DNA of 64,000 bases from Phymorhynchus buccinoides (GCA_017654935.2 CM065687.1:18983571-19047570); one strand, 5' to 3'; positions 1-10,691 are shown, counted from the first letter of the stretch. Program-made: numbers and translations. The notes: generated by a model not told the origin, from the letters alone.

Positions 1-116
1 ATCATCTGGAGAGGGATAAATACTGTTAAAATGCATGTAAAAATCTGTGGGTACGAGGAGACCCGCATCATCTGGAGAAGTATAATCACAAGCAACATCT
101 GGTAAAGGTTAACACC
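1..116. mobile_element. Right end of a TTAACCTTTACC-type MITE, cut by window edge
   Basis: The stretch ends in CTGGTAAAGGTTAA, the same terminus as the fuller element at 5722-6166. It also carries the 'GAGACCC..CATC' motif seen there. Only the right part is inside the window. Confidence 0.45.
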
Positions 117-224
117 CATGTCACTAAAGGGAATCAAACTAAGGCCTGTTATCTGAAGACCTTAATTTCTTAATGGGTTTTCTTTGTGCTATGAAAATGG
201 CTGGCTGGCAGTGAAAGGGTTAAT
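109..224. mobile_element. Family A MITE, internal-deletion copy
   Basis: It starts at the family A sub-terminal motif 'TTAACACCCATGTCACTAAA' and ends 'GGCAGTGAAAGGGTTAA'. Full copies are ~250 bp (for example 51632-51878), so about half is missing. Confidence 0.55.
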
Positions 225-454
225 GCTTTTTGTGCTGCTGTTGATGATGACCTGTAATGAGTGACGACATCCAATGCAAAGGCGTCTGTCAACAGGGCAA
301 GACAGCAAATTGCACTGGGAAGTAATGGGACATGAAATTAAATTCCAAACAATCTTCTAGTTCTGGTTTAGAATAGAATGTTGAATGAAAGGTTGTGTTG
401 ATTGATAGTGCTGTCAAAAGACAAATAAGTAAACGAAAAGTCTGCGCATATTAA

Positions 455-565
455 ACACACACAGACATACAACATACAGCCACACACATACACAGACACA
501 CACACACACACACTCACTCTCTCTCTCTCTCACTCTCTAACACACACACACAGATCGAAAGAGAG
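455..565. repeat. (CA)n/(CT)n microsatellite
   Basis: Mixed CA, CACT and CT dinucleotide runs, followed by AC and GA runs. No coding potential. Confidence 0.8.
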
Positions 566-682
566 AGTAATTGATTCTGTAACTGTATTCCAAAACATTT
601 AGTGGAAACTAGTAGTAACAAATCAGACATTCAGTTATGCCAGGCAGAAGCAAGTGCTAAACCGAAAAGCAAACAAACGTGA

Positions 683-1338
683 GTGTCTTCCTCATATGAT
701 GATTAAGACTTTGTTCTGTGCATGTATGAGTGAGGTGTGTATGTGTGTGTAGTTGTCCAAAAAAAAAAAAAAAAATTCTTGCCACAATCGTTTTGCTTTT
801 CTGCTTTCAGGCACATACTGTCTTCCTCATTATGATGATTAAGACTTTGTTCTGTGCACATATGAGTGATTGTGTGTGTGTGTGTAATTGTACAAAAATA
901 CAAACAAAATTCTTGCCACAATCGTTTTGCTTTTCTGCTTTCAGGCACGTACTGTCTTCCTCATATGATGATTAAGACTTTGTTCTGTGCATGTATGAGT
1001 GATTGTGTGTGTGTGTGTAATTGTAAAAAAATACAAAAACAATTCTTGCCACAATCGTTTTGCTTTTTCTGCTTTCAGCCACGTACTGTCTTCCTCATAT
1101 GATGATTAAGACTGTGTTTTGTGTATGTATGAGTGAGGTGTGTGTAATTGTCAAAAAATCCACACAAAAATCTTGCCACAATTGTTTTGCTTTTTCTGCT
1201 TTCAGCCACGTACTGTCTTCCTCATATGATGATTAAGACTTTGTTCTGTGCATGTATGATTGAGGTGTGTGTGTGTGTAATTGTCAAAAAATCCAAAAAA
1301 AAATCTTGCCACAATCGTTTTGCTTTTTCTGCTTTCAG
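683..1338 (+). repeat. Tandem array of ~127-134 bp units, each ending in the same splice acceptor
   Basis: Five units repeat with spacings of 134, 134, 127 and 133 bp. Each contains a GTGTGT stretch, an A-rich stretch, 'CTTGCCACAAT', a T-rich tract and 'CTGCTTTCAG' followed by GCACATACTG, GCACGTACTG or CCACGTACTG. The AG dinucleotides end at 810, 944, 1078, 1205 and 1338. Only the last is followed by transporter coding sequence, so the intron's 3' end plus the first ~8 exon bases has been copied upstream of itself. The short ORFs reading through the array are repeat artefacts. Confidence 0.9.
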
Positions 1339-1520
1339 GCACATACTGGCTGTTTGTGGGCGTTGCTACGCTGGGCTTCCTCTTTCTCCTGCTCCTGCTG
1401 CCGGAAACCAAGGGCAAGAAGCTGGAGGATGTGGAGGAACTGTTCGCCAAACCCTGGTGCTCCTGTTGCGGCGGCAAAACCAACAGAGTGGCCGTCAGCA
1501 TGGGGGGTGGGGTGCAATAA
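1339..1520 (+). CDS. SLC2A13: Terminal exon of a proton/myo-inositol (SLC2-family) transporter
   Basis: This exon encodes about 60 residues, entered in phase after the acceptor at 1337-1338 and ending in TAA at 1518-1520. It carries the last transmembrane helix (a Trp/Leu/Phe/Val-rich segment) followed at once by PETKGKKLEDVEELF. PETKGK is the sugar-porter signature after helix 12 of the major facilitator superfamily. The KKLE(D/E)(V/I)E.LF continuation followed by a Cys-rich tail (WCSCCGG) resembles proton myo-inositol cotransporter HMIT (SLC2A13) more than the other GLUTs. It would import myo-inositol across the plasma membrane. Earlier exons lie left of the window. The stop codon sits inside an AATAAA hexamer (1516-1521). 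Family assignment is firm; the exact paralogue is an inference. Confidence 0.8.
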
Positions 1521-1540
1521 ATAGCTAACCCCTTAGGCCG

Positions 1541-1732
1541 GGTTCACATAAGACACGTAAGTTCCGTACGGAAAACCCTAAATAAGTGGAAGAAAGAAGG
1601 ATAAAAGTTGAGGAAATCCGGACACGTACGCAAATCTTTTCCCTTCTTTGTTTCACTTTATTTATGGATTGCTCACGGGTTTCCGCATGGAATCTCCACT
1701 TATGAGTGTACATACACGGCCTTACTTTTGTC
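1541..1732. mobile_element. Short inverted-repeat element (family J)
   Basis: It begins 'GGCCGGGTTCACATAAGAC' and ends 'GTACATACACGGCCTTA'. A reverse-complement copy lies at 34729-34923, sharing 'GGTTTTCCGTACGG', 'CTTTTCCCTTCTT' and 'TTTATGGATTGC'. Imperfect inverted ends and no ORF suggest a non-autonomous DNA transposon. Confidence 0.6.
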
Positions 1733-2457
1733 AAGTTCAACTCTCCTTCAGGATTTCCCCTCACCACTATTTTCCCCTAGATCTCTCCCTATCCCGCTTG
1801 TTCCAATTGCTCAACCTCTCCCTTATTCTGGTCCCCTTTCTTTTTTCTTAGCTCCCCCCACCCCCCTCTCCACCTCCATCACTTTCTATTTATTTTATTC
1901 TAGCTGGAGAAATCTCCTCTGATCAAGAATGTTCAAAGAAATCCTATGAACTTTTAGAAAAAGAAGGGGGGATAAAAGGAGAAAATAATGGTATGTGGGT
2001 AGCCAGATTCTTTCAACCATTGTGACTGTCCTTTTTGTTTTTGGTATACGAGGTTTTTTGGGGTTTTTTTCCAATATTTTACCATGGCATACCTTGTATA
2101 TAGAATCTATATAGAGCATTCAATGTCTCATATGTGCCTTTAAGCAGGTCGGAGGACGTAAAAAAAAAATAAAAAAATATAGAGCATTCAAACAACAGAA
2201 AAGACAAATGGGAAAAACTGTGATGAAATATTTCGGACCCCGAAATTTCTATATGATAAAAAATGCAGTTCCCTCTCTAGCAATGGGAGTTACCTCTTGA
2301 CAACCTAATGTTCATTGCTTTCTAAGAATCACTGGTTTTAGAATTGGCAATTTAACAAACCAGGGTATGAGCTTGAGTTAAGTTGGGCCGGGGAAAGAGT
2401 GGCTTGGGAGCAAGGTGACTGTATGGCCCAGAAGATGGGACAACATCTATACCTATA
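1733..2457. other. Non-coding spacer
   Basis: Pyrimidine-rich DNA around 1740-1900 followed by AT-rich DNA with poly(A) at 2160-2175. I see no gene and no recognised repeat here. Confidence 0.5.
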
Positions 2458-2880
2458 TGTGACCCAGCACCACAAAAGGGACATTAAGTTGCTGGGCTAG
2501 TTTTTCACAACAGGCTTGCAAATTCAAAAATCTCATGTTTTGTCAATTTTGAGTTATGGGTATTTTTGTGTTCTCTAACATCTTATTTTTCATATTTATA
2601 AAGGATGATCTTTAATATGGTCTCTAAATGGTCTTATAAGTGTTTTAAAACAAGTAGGTCAATGCATTTTCTTCAGCTAGGCTAGACTTTAGACTGTGTT
2701 TTCTCAAAATGGCCGACGCTCACCCTACTAACTTTAAATGCTCATAACTCTGGAACGGAAAAAGATACAAGAATGGTTCTTGTGTCATTAGAAAGAGAAT
2801 TGTCTGAAGTTTTCAAATGTATAATTTTCTCAGTATGGTCAGTTTGTCACTTAATGTCCCTTTCATGGTGCTGGGTCACA
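2458..2880. mobile_element. Family P MITE (TGTGACCCAGCACCA termini), full copy
   Basis: The ends are 'TGTGACCCAGCACCACAAAA' and the complementary 'CATGGTGCTGGGTCACA', about 32 bp of near-perfect inverted repeat continuing into GGGACATTAAGT/ACTTAATGTCCC. TA flanks both sides. Three more copies of the same length lie at 5260, 60254 and 61428. No ORF. Confidence 0.85.
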
Positions 2881-3395
2881 TATAATAAAATTATTGCCTG
2901 TGTGTGCGTGTCTTGTCTGTCCACCCTGTAACTCACGAACCACTGAACAGAATCGCTTCAAATTTTGTGTGGTGGTATATCATGATTACACAGATGGTCC
3001 CATATAAAGATCAGAAGAAAGGGTAGTAGGGAATGACTGGCTGGACTGGTTTTTCACTTGTTACTTCCCTTGAATCATAAATGAAAAGAATGTGAGAGGC
3101 AAAAGAGAGAGTGTAGAGAGAGAGAGATTGTGAGTGAGAGATTGTGTGTGACAAGTGCGGGTGCGAAGTGTAGCAAGCAGGAAGCTAGTTACAAAATAAA
3201 CGTTAAACCTCTTTCGGTGCCTTTAAAAATAGATTTATCTTCCTTGCGTTATAAAATGTTCTGCGAAATAAACACTCGAAGGTGCTCTGGGTCCCACTAC
3301 CGCCTTTGGGTGTTTCTTTCGCGTAGCATGTTTTATTTATTAATTTATTCATTGTGTGATTATATTTTTTTACCATTGGAAAAAGCATATAGTAC

Positions 3396-4457
3396 ATATC
3401 GTCGGTGAAATTCAAAAACCTCGTATCTCAATTTTGGTAGTTCTGAGAAAAATTTAAAAAAACTTTTAAAAATTAACCGCGTTGACCACAATTGATTAAA
3501 TGATGTTGTTCAAGACATTGTGAGTTTAGTCGCATTTTGTTAAAATTACTTTTTTTTCTTTTTCTTTTTTAAAAGTGGTATTCTAATAAGACGCTTCAAA
3601 TGCGACTTATCCTCACATACGACTGATTTTTTTTTTCGAACACATTCCACTATATATCCTAAGCCGCAAATACGACTTTTCCTGAGTTCCGACTTACGAC
3701 CCGATTTCAGGGGTTGAGACCACAATCTTATCTTTTTGCAGTCAAGTTCATGTTTTCGATCTCTCGATGAAAAGCAGATTCACTCGTGATCGAAAGTCAT
3801 GGCAACGGGTTTGGCAACTTCGATACCCATGTTGCACTCACACACAAACTACACATAACAGTACAGACCTAATCTTCGCCATAACGGACCTACTAAATAC
3901 TGGATTATGCACAACGACACAACACAACACAAAACATGACAAAGTAACGCTCTGGCAGTTCATTTTTAGTCACAGTTTGCACAACAGAACTTTTACCGCG
4001 CATACAACTCGTTTGACAAAATGGCGCCGCATACACCGCAATTACGAAATCACGGCAAACGCTAATGCGCCAGCTGCTTTCATTTATCGGATTTTGTGAG
4101 TTGTTTGCATTCAGCGAGAGTTGTAGTGCACACACTAACGCCGATTTATCAGTCTGGTCCTCTAATAAGACCACCCCTCAGATAAGACTTTTTTTCACTG
4201 CACTTTCAAGGTCTTATTAGAGGGGTACCACTGTACTTGAAAAGAACGAAGATACGAGGTTTTTGTCCTTAACTAGATCTGAATTTGGGACTTACGAGTT
4301 TTTCTTCCATTTACACAACCTCATTTACCCCAGATAGAAAGTCGTTAGAAATACGAGCTTTGGGTGGAAGGTGGCGTGAAAAATTAGAGAGCTGACTATG
4401 TATCTAACTAAAAAAAAAAAAAAATCGAGATACGAGGTTTTTGAATTTCACCGATAT
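3396..4457. mobile_element. Family C MITE split by an internal pogo/Tigger-like element
   Basis: The outer ends are 'ATATCGTCGGTGAAATTC' and 'GAATTTCACCGATATAT', with inner continuation CAAAAACCTCGTATCTC. Uninterrupted copies are about 400 bp (42414-42825, 50266-50679). Here a second element (about 3574-4233) sits between the T-rich tract and 'CTTGAAAAGAACGAAG'. Confidence 0.85.
3574..4233 (+). mobile_element. Non-autonomous pogo/Tigger-like element nested in family C
   Basis: The right end is 'GGTCTTATTAGAGGGGTACC' then ACTG-TA. The left end is a decayed 'GTGGTATTCTAATAAGAC'. The inverted CAGTGGTACC termini with a TA target suggest Tc1/mariner/pogo. The same element lies at 38986-39779 in inverted orientation. 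No transposase ORF is visible. Confidence 0.8.
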
Positions 4458-5259
4458 ATAGTACATATTACGTATGCTATTTGGAGCCAGTCGTGAAGTG
4501 TGTCCTGCACTTGATCATTCATTGCTCAAGATCGAGTAAGGGTCCAGTGCTATTTTTCATTTGATCTTATTAATCTTGTGTTGCTGACTAATTGTAGAAA
4601 AAAAGCCTAATGAACATCATAAATCTATTATTGTTGTAGGTTTTTGTTTTCTTTGTGAATATATTATTTTTAAAATCCATCCTCATAATACTGTATGTCT
4701 GCAAATTTACATGAATTACAGATGGGCTTTATCAAGTGTGTGCAAACATTGTGTATGACAGAAAGGATGTTCATGTGATAAATTGTATCAAGCTGCATTT
4801 AGGGGGACTTAAAGGTTTATTGAACAAAGATTCAACCCAACTGATAGTTTGAACAGGAAAGGTGATTTTAAAATTTAAAAAATTTGGTGTAAAATGGTGG
4901 AGAAAAGAAACTTGAGGCAAAACACTCTGAATCCTCTAACCTTTTAAAAATATACATATGCAGGTGCGCACAAATATGCATGCACACAACTTCTGAATGA
5001 TTTTTTAAGGCATTAACATTCCATTAGCTTGAGTCCTGAGAAAGCTCAATATTATGATCTTTGTCATATATCCAAGCACACACATGCATGCACACACGCA
5101 CGCACTCACACATGTCTGGTAAGCAAAACTTCTAAACGATTTTTACGGTATTTACATTCCATTGGCTTTTTGTCCTGAGACAGCTCAATAAGGATCTTGT
5201 TCAGATATCCGCAGTAGATATCACCAGATGTGTGCGTAATATATGATCTTCTTCACATA
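4458..5259. repeat. AT-rich spacer with a two-copy tandem duplication (~4965-5215)
   Basis: Two ~130-bp units share 'AACTTCT.AA.GATTTTT', 'ACATTCCATT.GCTT', 'GTCCTGAGA.AGCTCAAT' and CA-rich spacers. The rest (4458-4960) is AT-rich and shows no gene. Confidence 0.6.
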
Positions 5260-5662
5260 TGTGACCCAGCACCACGAAAGGGACATTAAGTAGCTGGGCT
5301 CACAACAGGTTTGCAAAGTCAAAAATATAATAGTTCTGTCAATTTTGAGTTATGGGTATTTTTGTGTTGAGTAACATCTCATTTTTCGTATTCATAAACG
5401 TTGATCTTTAACATGGTCTCTGAATGGTCTTATTTTAAAACGAGTAGGTCAATGCATTTTCTTCAGCTAGGCTGGACTTTAGACTTTTCTCAAAATGGCC
5501 AACGCTCACCCTACTAACTTTAAATGCTCTGGAACGGGAAAAGATACAAGAATGGTTCTTGTATTATTAGAAGGAGAATTGTCTGCAGTTTGCAAAGGTA
5601 TAATTTTCTCAGAATGGTCAGTTTGATGTCACTTATTGTCCCTTTCGTGATGCTGGGTCACA
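5260..5662. mobile_element. Family P MITE, full copy
   Basis: The termini are 'TGTGACCCAGCACCACGAAA' and 'CGTGATGCTGGGTCACA'. The internal sequence is colinear with 2458-2880 apart from small deletions. Confidence 0.85.
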
Positions 5663-5721
5663 TATTTGCAGTAGATATCATAAGATGTGTGCATAGCGTA
5701 ATCAGCATAGTTAAAACTTTA

Positions 5722-6166
5722 TTAACCTTTACCGGATCATGCTTTTGACTACACGGACACGATGGCGGGGGTCGACCCCGACCCCCTACTCAGCAAAGAG
5801 CAAATTCCGAGGTGTTAACCCCTGTCCGGGGGTCTCCCACGACCCCTACTTGTCAAAGAGGCACCATGTGTTTATCCCTGTCCGGATGGCGGGGGTCTCC
5901 CATGACCCCTACTCAATGCACTGCAGTGCTCTTTAAAGTAGGGGTCGTGGGAGACCCCCGTCATCCGGACAGGTATATCAAAATTACGCGTCATATTACG
6001 TCATTTATATTTTATACACATTAATAAAATTTAACACACTTAAAGCCATTTACGTTTTTGACAAAGTCATGAAATTTCATGAAGATTGCTTAAATAGTTT
6101 TAGAGATATAACATGTTTTGTGTGTCAAGGGGTCGTGGGCGACCCCAGAAGTCCGGTAAAGGTTAA
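5722..6166. mobile_element. TTAA-flanked MITE with TTAACCTTTACCGGA ends
   Basis: It begins 'TTAACCTTTACCGGATCATG' and ends 'AAGTCCGGTAAAGGTTAA', giving ~15-bp inverted termini that include TTAA, the target preference of piggyBac-type transposons. Internally it has GGGGGTC/GACCCC repeats and a hairpin at 5877-5973. Confidence 0.75.
5877..5973. repeat. Internal hairpin of the TTAACCTTTACC element
   Basis: The left arm 'CTGTCCGGATGGCGGGGGTC' continues TCCCATGACCCCTACT. The right arm is its near-perfect reverse complement (AGTAGGGGTCGTGGGAGACC..CATCCGGACAG). Arms are ~37 bp with a loop of about 20 bp. Confidence 0.85.
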
Positions 6167-6690
6167 CCCATCTGCTCAGTGCATGGACTATGTATGTACT
6201 GATAGTGTCTGCCACTGACATTTTGGTTGTGTAGTTCTCAGGGTTTTTTCTGTATATATTTCTCTGTTTTGGTTGATGTGCGCTTGTGTAAAATGTACAC
6301 AATTAACCTGCTAGTAGAATTGGGATCTAAATCAACTCCCAGTAGGTTCGGTTTTGTTGTGAGAATCTGCAAGTATTTGTGCAGGCTGTAGTCAGAATTA
6401 GCTGTTCAATGTTAATGTACTTTCTGTGTCTGTGTGTGTGTGATTGCTTCTGTTAAAAAAAATTAAAAAAAGTTGCTCAACATAAATTGCAATACCCAGC
6501 TTCCTCATTTCTGTTTTTTGATGATTTTTTAATTAGAAATTGTTGGTTGCCTCTTAAATGTAGGTGCAGTTTTATTGTTCATTTGATTTCCCCAAAACAA
6601 TTACTGAGTGATTTTTTTTTTTAGAATTTCGTTTTTTTGGTTGCCTTTTTAAAGCATTTTTGTGTTGTCAATTGTCTTGCCGAAAGTTAT

Positions 6691-6836
6691 TACCATATTT
6701 TTCGGGCTATAAGGCGATGCTTTTTTCCAAGACTCAGACCCCTGCGCCTTATAATGTGACTGATGAAATAGTAAGAAAATATAGTAACAAAATCTGAAAT
6801 TAGGGGGGTGCGCCTTATGGCCCGAAAAATATGGTA
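6691..6836. mobile_element. Family H MITE (TACCATATTTTTCGG termini)
   Basis: The ends 'TACCATATTTTTCGGGCTAT' and 'GGCCCGAAAAATATGGTA' are inverted repeats. The inside holds 'AAGGCG', 'CTCAGACCCCTGCGCCTTAT' and a mirror 'GGGGTGCGCCTTAT'. Other copies lie at 28595, 30150, 33138, 53192 and 62618. Confidence 0.85.
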
Positions 6837-7109
6837 ATACAATATTATACTGTAGATTTCTTTTTTTAACTTTAAGATAGAATATTGAAGCTGAGTTGTG
6901 AGTTGATGATAGTTTTAATTTGTGGTTTGGGTGTAATGTTTTGGTGGTGCTGACTTTAGAGAAAAAAAATGATTTTGAAAAGAAATCAGTTTCTTGGCGT
7001 TTCATTTTTAATGCAGGTTTTGATGAAATGCGTATGTTGATGCCCCTTTCATGGTTCCCCCAAAATGTATGTCGAGCGAATAGACATAATTATGCAGTTT
7101 TCCCCCGTT

Positions 7110-8098
7110 TTAACCCTTTCACCACCAACGTCACATTTTTGCACCACAATGTCACTAAAAGGCATCAAACCAGGGTCTGTTATCCAAAGACCCTGTTCTC
7201 TTCATTTTGGGAGGTGGGGATAGGCCTTACTTTAAATATGTCACAGAGGAATCCTGAATATTACAGATTTTTTTCTCTACCCAGGCAAGCTTAACCCTCT
7301 CACACTGATCAATCCGAACCGAGAATTGATCCCGAGTACCAAGTGAAGAGGAGTAACTCCGAACGTCACACCAAATCTTTTATCTAAAAAAATCACCCAG
7401 AATAAAGTCGAACTCACATTTAATTTATGAAAGATGCATATTCAATAGCAATGATGATATTTTTATTCCAAAGCTAACACACTGTCACACAACAAACCAT
7501 GAATTGGAATAAAAAATCCGTAATGGCGCTCTGAGCATCGTGCCGAGTCAATACTGCGCACGTCATGTGGAAAGAAGAAAAACATTTGGGATCATTTCGA
7601 AAAATCCGTTCAAAAAGACTAGTGGGTGCTTTCCCTTGCTGTAAGAACCAAAAACGGACCACTGAGAGTCAGGAACAGGAAGAACTAACTTAGTATATTG
7701 CATTGTGGGTAGGGCAAAAGTGAAAGTGAAACTACTAGACCGGGCGTGCAGCGGGTGCAATCGGCGCATACAGTAGCCAGTGGTAAAAAAAAAAATCGGT
7801 CACATCTGGCGTCTGAAGCCTTGAGAAGGTTAAAGACCCACCAGATCACGTGTCAAAATCACGGGTTTCACGTGTTTTCCCTCTTATAGCTGGAAAGAAA
7901 TCTTGTTTTGACCAGGTCTCACAAATGCCCCCAAATTCAAAGCGATACATCATTTTAAAGAGCAGTCTCAATTTGAACATGGGGGCATTTCTATATGGGT
8001 CACAGCTACCCAGAAAAAACCAAGGGACTTAATCATGGCGCGTCTGTATCTTTAATGGAAGTGTTTTGCTAAAAAATGGCTGGTGGCAAAAGGGTTCA
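7110..8098. mobile_element. Family A MITE interrupted by another insertion
   Basis: The left half, from 'TTTTAACCCTTTCACCACCA' to about 7290, and the right half, 'TTTAATGG..GCTAAAAAATGGCTGGTGGC' to 8098, together make one family A copy. About 770 bp of unrelated DNA separates them. The right TTAA has mutated to TTCA. Confidence 0.75.
7291..7833. mobile_element. Family B element (TTAACCCTCTCACACTGATC end), nested in family A
   Basis: It starts 'TTAACCCTCTCACACTGATC' and ends 'GCCTTGAGAAGGTTAA', so it is TTAA-bounded. Part of it recurs reverse-complemented at 14026-14198 ('AAGATTTGGTGTGACGTTCG', 'AATATGCATCTTTCA'). No convincing ORF. Confidence 0.6.
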
Positions 8099-8193
8099 TC
8101 TTTAGTCTTCTATGTTCTTGGTATAGTGAAAGCAATGCATTACCAATCTGTTATTTAATGAAGGTCCATGTATTTAAAACGTATTAGATATGA

Positions 8194-8449
8194 TTTAGAC
8201 CCTTTCGCCACCAGACATTTTTCAGCCAAAAATGTTAGTATAATTTACCAGGCTAAAGAAAAGTTAGCGTCTGCAATACTATGAATCTGCCTATGACCTG
8301 TATTAAATAAGGCCTTTCCTTATCTCCCAAAATTAACACAATTAGGTCATTGGATAACAGTTGCTAATTTCAAGCCTTTTAGTGACAAGGGTGTTGAACT
8401 GTTCAATCAGTGTGGTGCAAAAATGTGACGTCAGCGGTGAAAGGGTTAA
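8194..8449. mobile_element. Family A MITE, full-length
   Basis: Starts 'TTTAGACCCTTTCGCCACCA' and ends 'GTCAGCGGTGAAAGGGTTAA'. Shares internal 'TTTTTCAGCCAAAAA', 'CCTCC/CTCCCAAAATTA' and 'CTTTTAGTGACA' with other copies. Confidence 0.8.
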
Positions 8450-8706
8450 GAGAAAAGTTTGAGAGAGTACAAAGTTGGCCATATCCTTCAAATTATAAAA
8501 ATGTGATCTAACGAGGGTGTTTGAGCACTTTCAAAAGTGATATTTCAAAGAATAATGAGAGCTTTTTAGATAAAAACATGTCATGGAGTTTTTTTTACAC
8601 TTCTGACAGTTGAGAGAATAATTATGTCTTGGAGCTTTTTACACTTCAGGACCGTTAGTAGCATCATAGACATTCAGGTTGAACTGAGTTCAATTTGTTG
8701 ATTGTA

Positions 8707-9098
8707 ATATCGTCGGCCGGTGAAATTCAAAAACTTTGTATCTCAATTTTGGTAGTTTTGAGAAAAATGAAAAAAAAAACTTTTAAAAAATTAACTGCGT
8801 TGACCACAATTGATTAACTATGATGAATATGTTGTTCAAGACATTGCAAGTTTAGTCCTGTATTTCGTTAAAAATTACTTTGAATTTTTTTTTTTTTTTA
8901 GACTTGAAAAGAACGAAGATACAAGGTTTTTGTCCTTAACTAGATCTGAATTTCCATTTTCACAACCTCATTTACCCCAGATAGAAAGTCGTTAGAGATA
9001 CAAGCTTTTGGTGGAAGGTGGTGGGGAAAATTAGAGAGCTGACAGTGTATCTAACTAAAAAATCGAGATACAAGGTTTTTGAATTTCACAAACGATAT
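8707..9098. mobile_element. Family C MITE, single copy
   Basis: Inverted ends are 'GGTGAAATTCAAAAACTTTG' and 'ACAAGGTTTTTGAATTTCAC'. The internal order matches 50266-50679, including the unoccupied site 'TTTTTAGACTTGAAAAGAAC'. Confidence 0.8.
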
Positions 9099-9099
9099 G

Positions 9100-9632
9100 C
9101 ATGTTTTTGCAAGGTTTTGTTGTTGATTGTAATGTGCATGTTTCTCAGCAATAAATGCAAATGTGATGAGAACAAGGTTTTGTTGGTGATTGTAATTTGC
9201 ATGTTTCTCGACAATAAATGCAAATGTGATGAGAACAAGGTTTTGTTGTTGATTGTAATATGCATGTTTCTCGACAATAAATGCAAATGTGATGAGAACA
9301 AGGTTTTGTTGTTGATTGTAATTATGCATGTTTCTCGACAATAAATGCAAATGTGATGAGAACAAGGTTTTGTTGTTGATTGTAATTATGCATGTTTCTC
9401 GACAATAAATGCAAATGTGATTGGAACAAGGTTTTGTTGTTGATTGTAATTATGCATGTTTCTCGACAATAAATGCAAATGTGATTGGAACAAGGTTTTG
9501 TTGTTGATTGTAATTATGCATGTTTCTCGACAATAAATGCAAATGTGATTGGAACAAGGTTTTGTTGTTGATTGTAATTATGCATGTTTCTCGACAATAA
9601 ATGCAAATGTGATGAGAACAAGGTTTTGTTTA
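9100..9632 (+). repeat. Minisatellite, ~62-63-bp unit, about nine copies
   Basis: The unit contains 'GAACAAGGTTTTGTTGTTGA', 'TTGTAATTATGCATGTTTCTC' and 'GACAATAAATGCAAATGTGA'. Copies differ by a few bases. Because the unit is often divisible by three, it gives repetitive ORFs on both strands (about 9018-9365); I do not regard these as genes. Confidence 0.9.
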
Positions 9633-9741
9633 AACGAGAACCATGGCCTTACAGATACACCGACGTCATAAGAAATGCACAAATACTGTGATGGATAATA
9701 TTTTCAAGGTTTGTGTTCACTTGTTGCCTTTCAAATACATG

Positions 9742-10225
9742 GATGCTCCTGATTTCAGGATGTCCTGAATTTCAGGATTTTTTGTCCAGGATGTCCTGAA
9801 TTTCAGGATTTTTTTGTCCAGGATGTCCTGAAGTTCAGGATTTTTTTATTGCGTGGAGCCAGCGTCGCCGGATTATGAGTTTGAGAAGATGCATTTAGCT
9901 GGTTATAGAGGTCATGAAGTTTAACCATAAGTGAAAGTGCAACGAGAGCCTGTCAATTACATTGGAAACTGTTATTTCCCTTCAGCTTCCATGGGGTATT
10001 GCCCCCCCACCCACCCCCGGAGGGGCGCTGTCCCTGCACTACGCCGGGGAGTTTGAGAAGATGCATTTCGCTGGTTATAGAGGTCATGAAGTTTAGCCAG
10101 ATGTGAAAGTGCAATGACAGCCTGTCAATTACATTGGAAACTGTTATTTCCCTTCAGCTTCCATGGGGTATTGTCACCCCCCGGAACACCCGGGAGGGGC
10201 GCTGTCCCTTCACTCCGCCGGGGCT
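9742..10225 (+). repeat. Short CTGAATTTCAGGA repeats plus a ~172-bp tandem duplication
   Basis: At 9742-9845 'AGGATGTCCTGAATTTCAGG' recurs three times. From about 9876 a ~172-bp unit is repeated twice: it begins 'GAGTTTGAGAAGATGCATTT', passes through 'CCTGTCAATTACATTGGAAA' and ends 'GGAGGGGCGCTGTCCC'. Related 'CAGGATTT' pieces occur near 36970 and 55250. Confidence 0.8.
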
Positions 10226-10690
10226 TGCAGGATTTTTTTAATTTCACAGGAGCACCCATGCAAATATACTGATGTTCATAAGAAATGTGTAAGTAGGGAA
10301 AAGTATGACTGTTTAAGATTACCTTTTTGGAGAAAACAAATCTAACAATTAATTAATGTAGCTGAATATATATATTAACAAAAGTCGAATCCTTGGAGAA
10401 AAGCATTTCAGGGTTGCACAAGAGCTTGGGTATACAGTTAAAAAAAATTATGCTTTGAAAACGCGTTTTTGGTGAAAGTTATTATAATTATTATTTTCTA
10501 TTTGATTAGTTTTTATGCATGCATTATTATTTTTCTACAGTATCAAAGTTTGTACATCGCTCTACTCAGATTCAAATAAATAAATAAAAAATGTTCAAAA
10601 AAGTAATAAATGACTATCAGTGGGAACACTGTTAGTTGTCAGTGGGTGACGTCATTGCCTCTTAGGTTAAGTGTACTGATACTCATTTAT
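10226..10690. other. AT-rich non-coding spacer
   Basis: AT-rich DNA with '(AAAT)n' around 10575-10590. I see no gene or recognised repeat. Confidence 0.5.
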
Positions 10691-10691
10691 G

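Noticed and set aside
9018..9365. Repetitive ORFs on both strands with KCKCDENKVLL-type repeats
   Set aside because: They follow the 62-63-bp minisatellite. The reading frame stays open only because the unit is near a multiple of three, and there is no start context or splice evidence.
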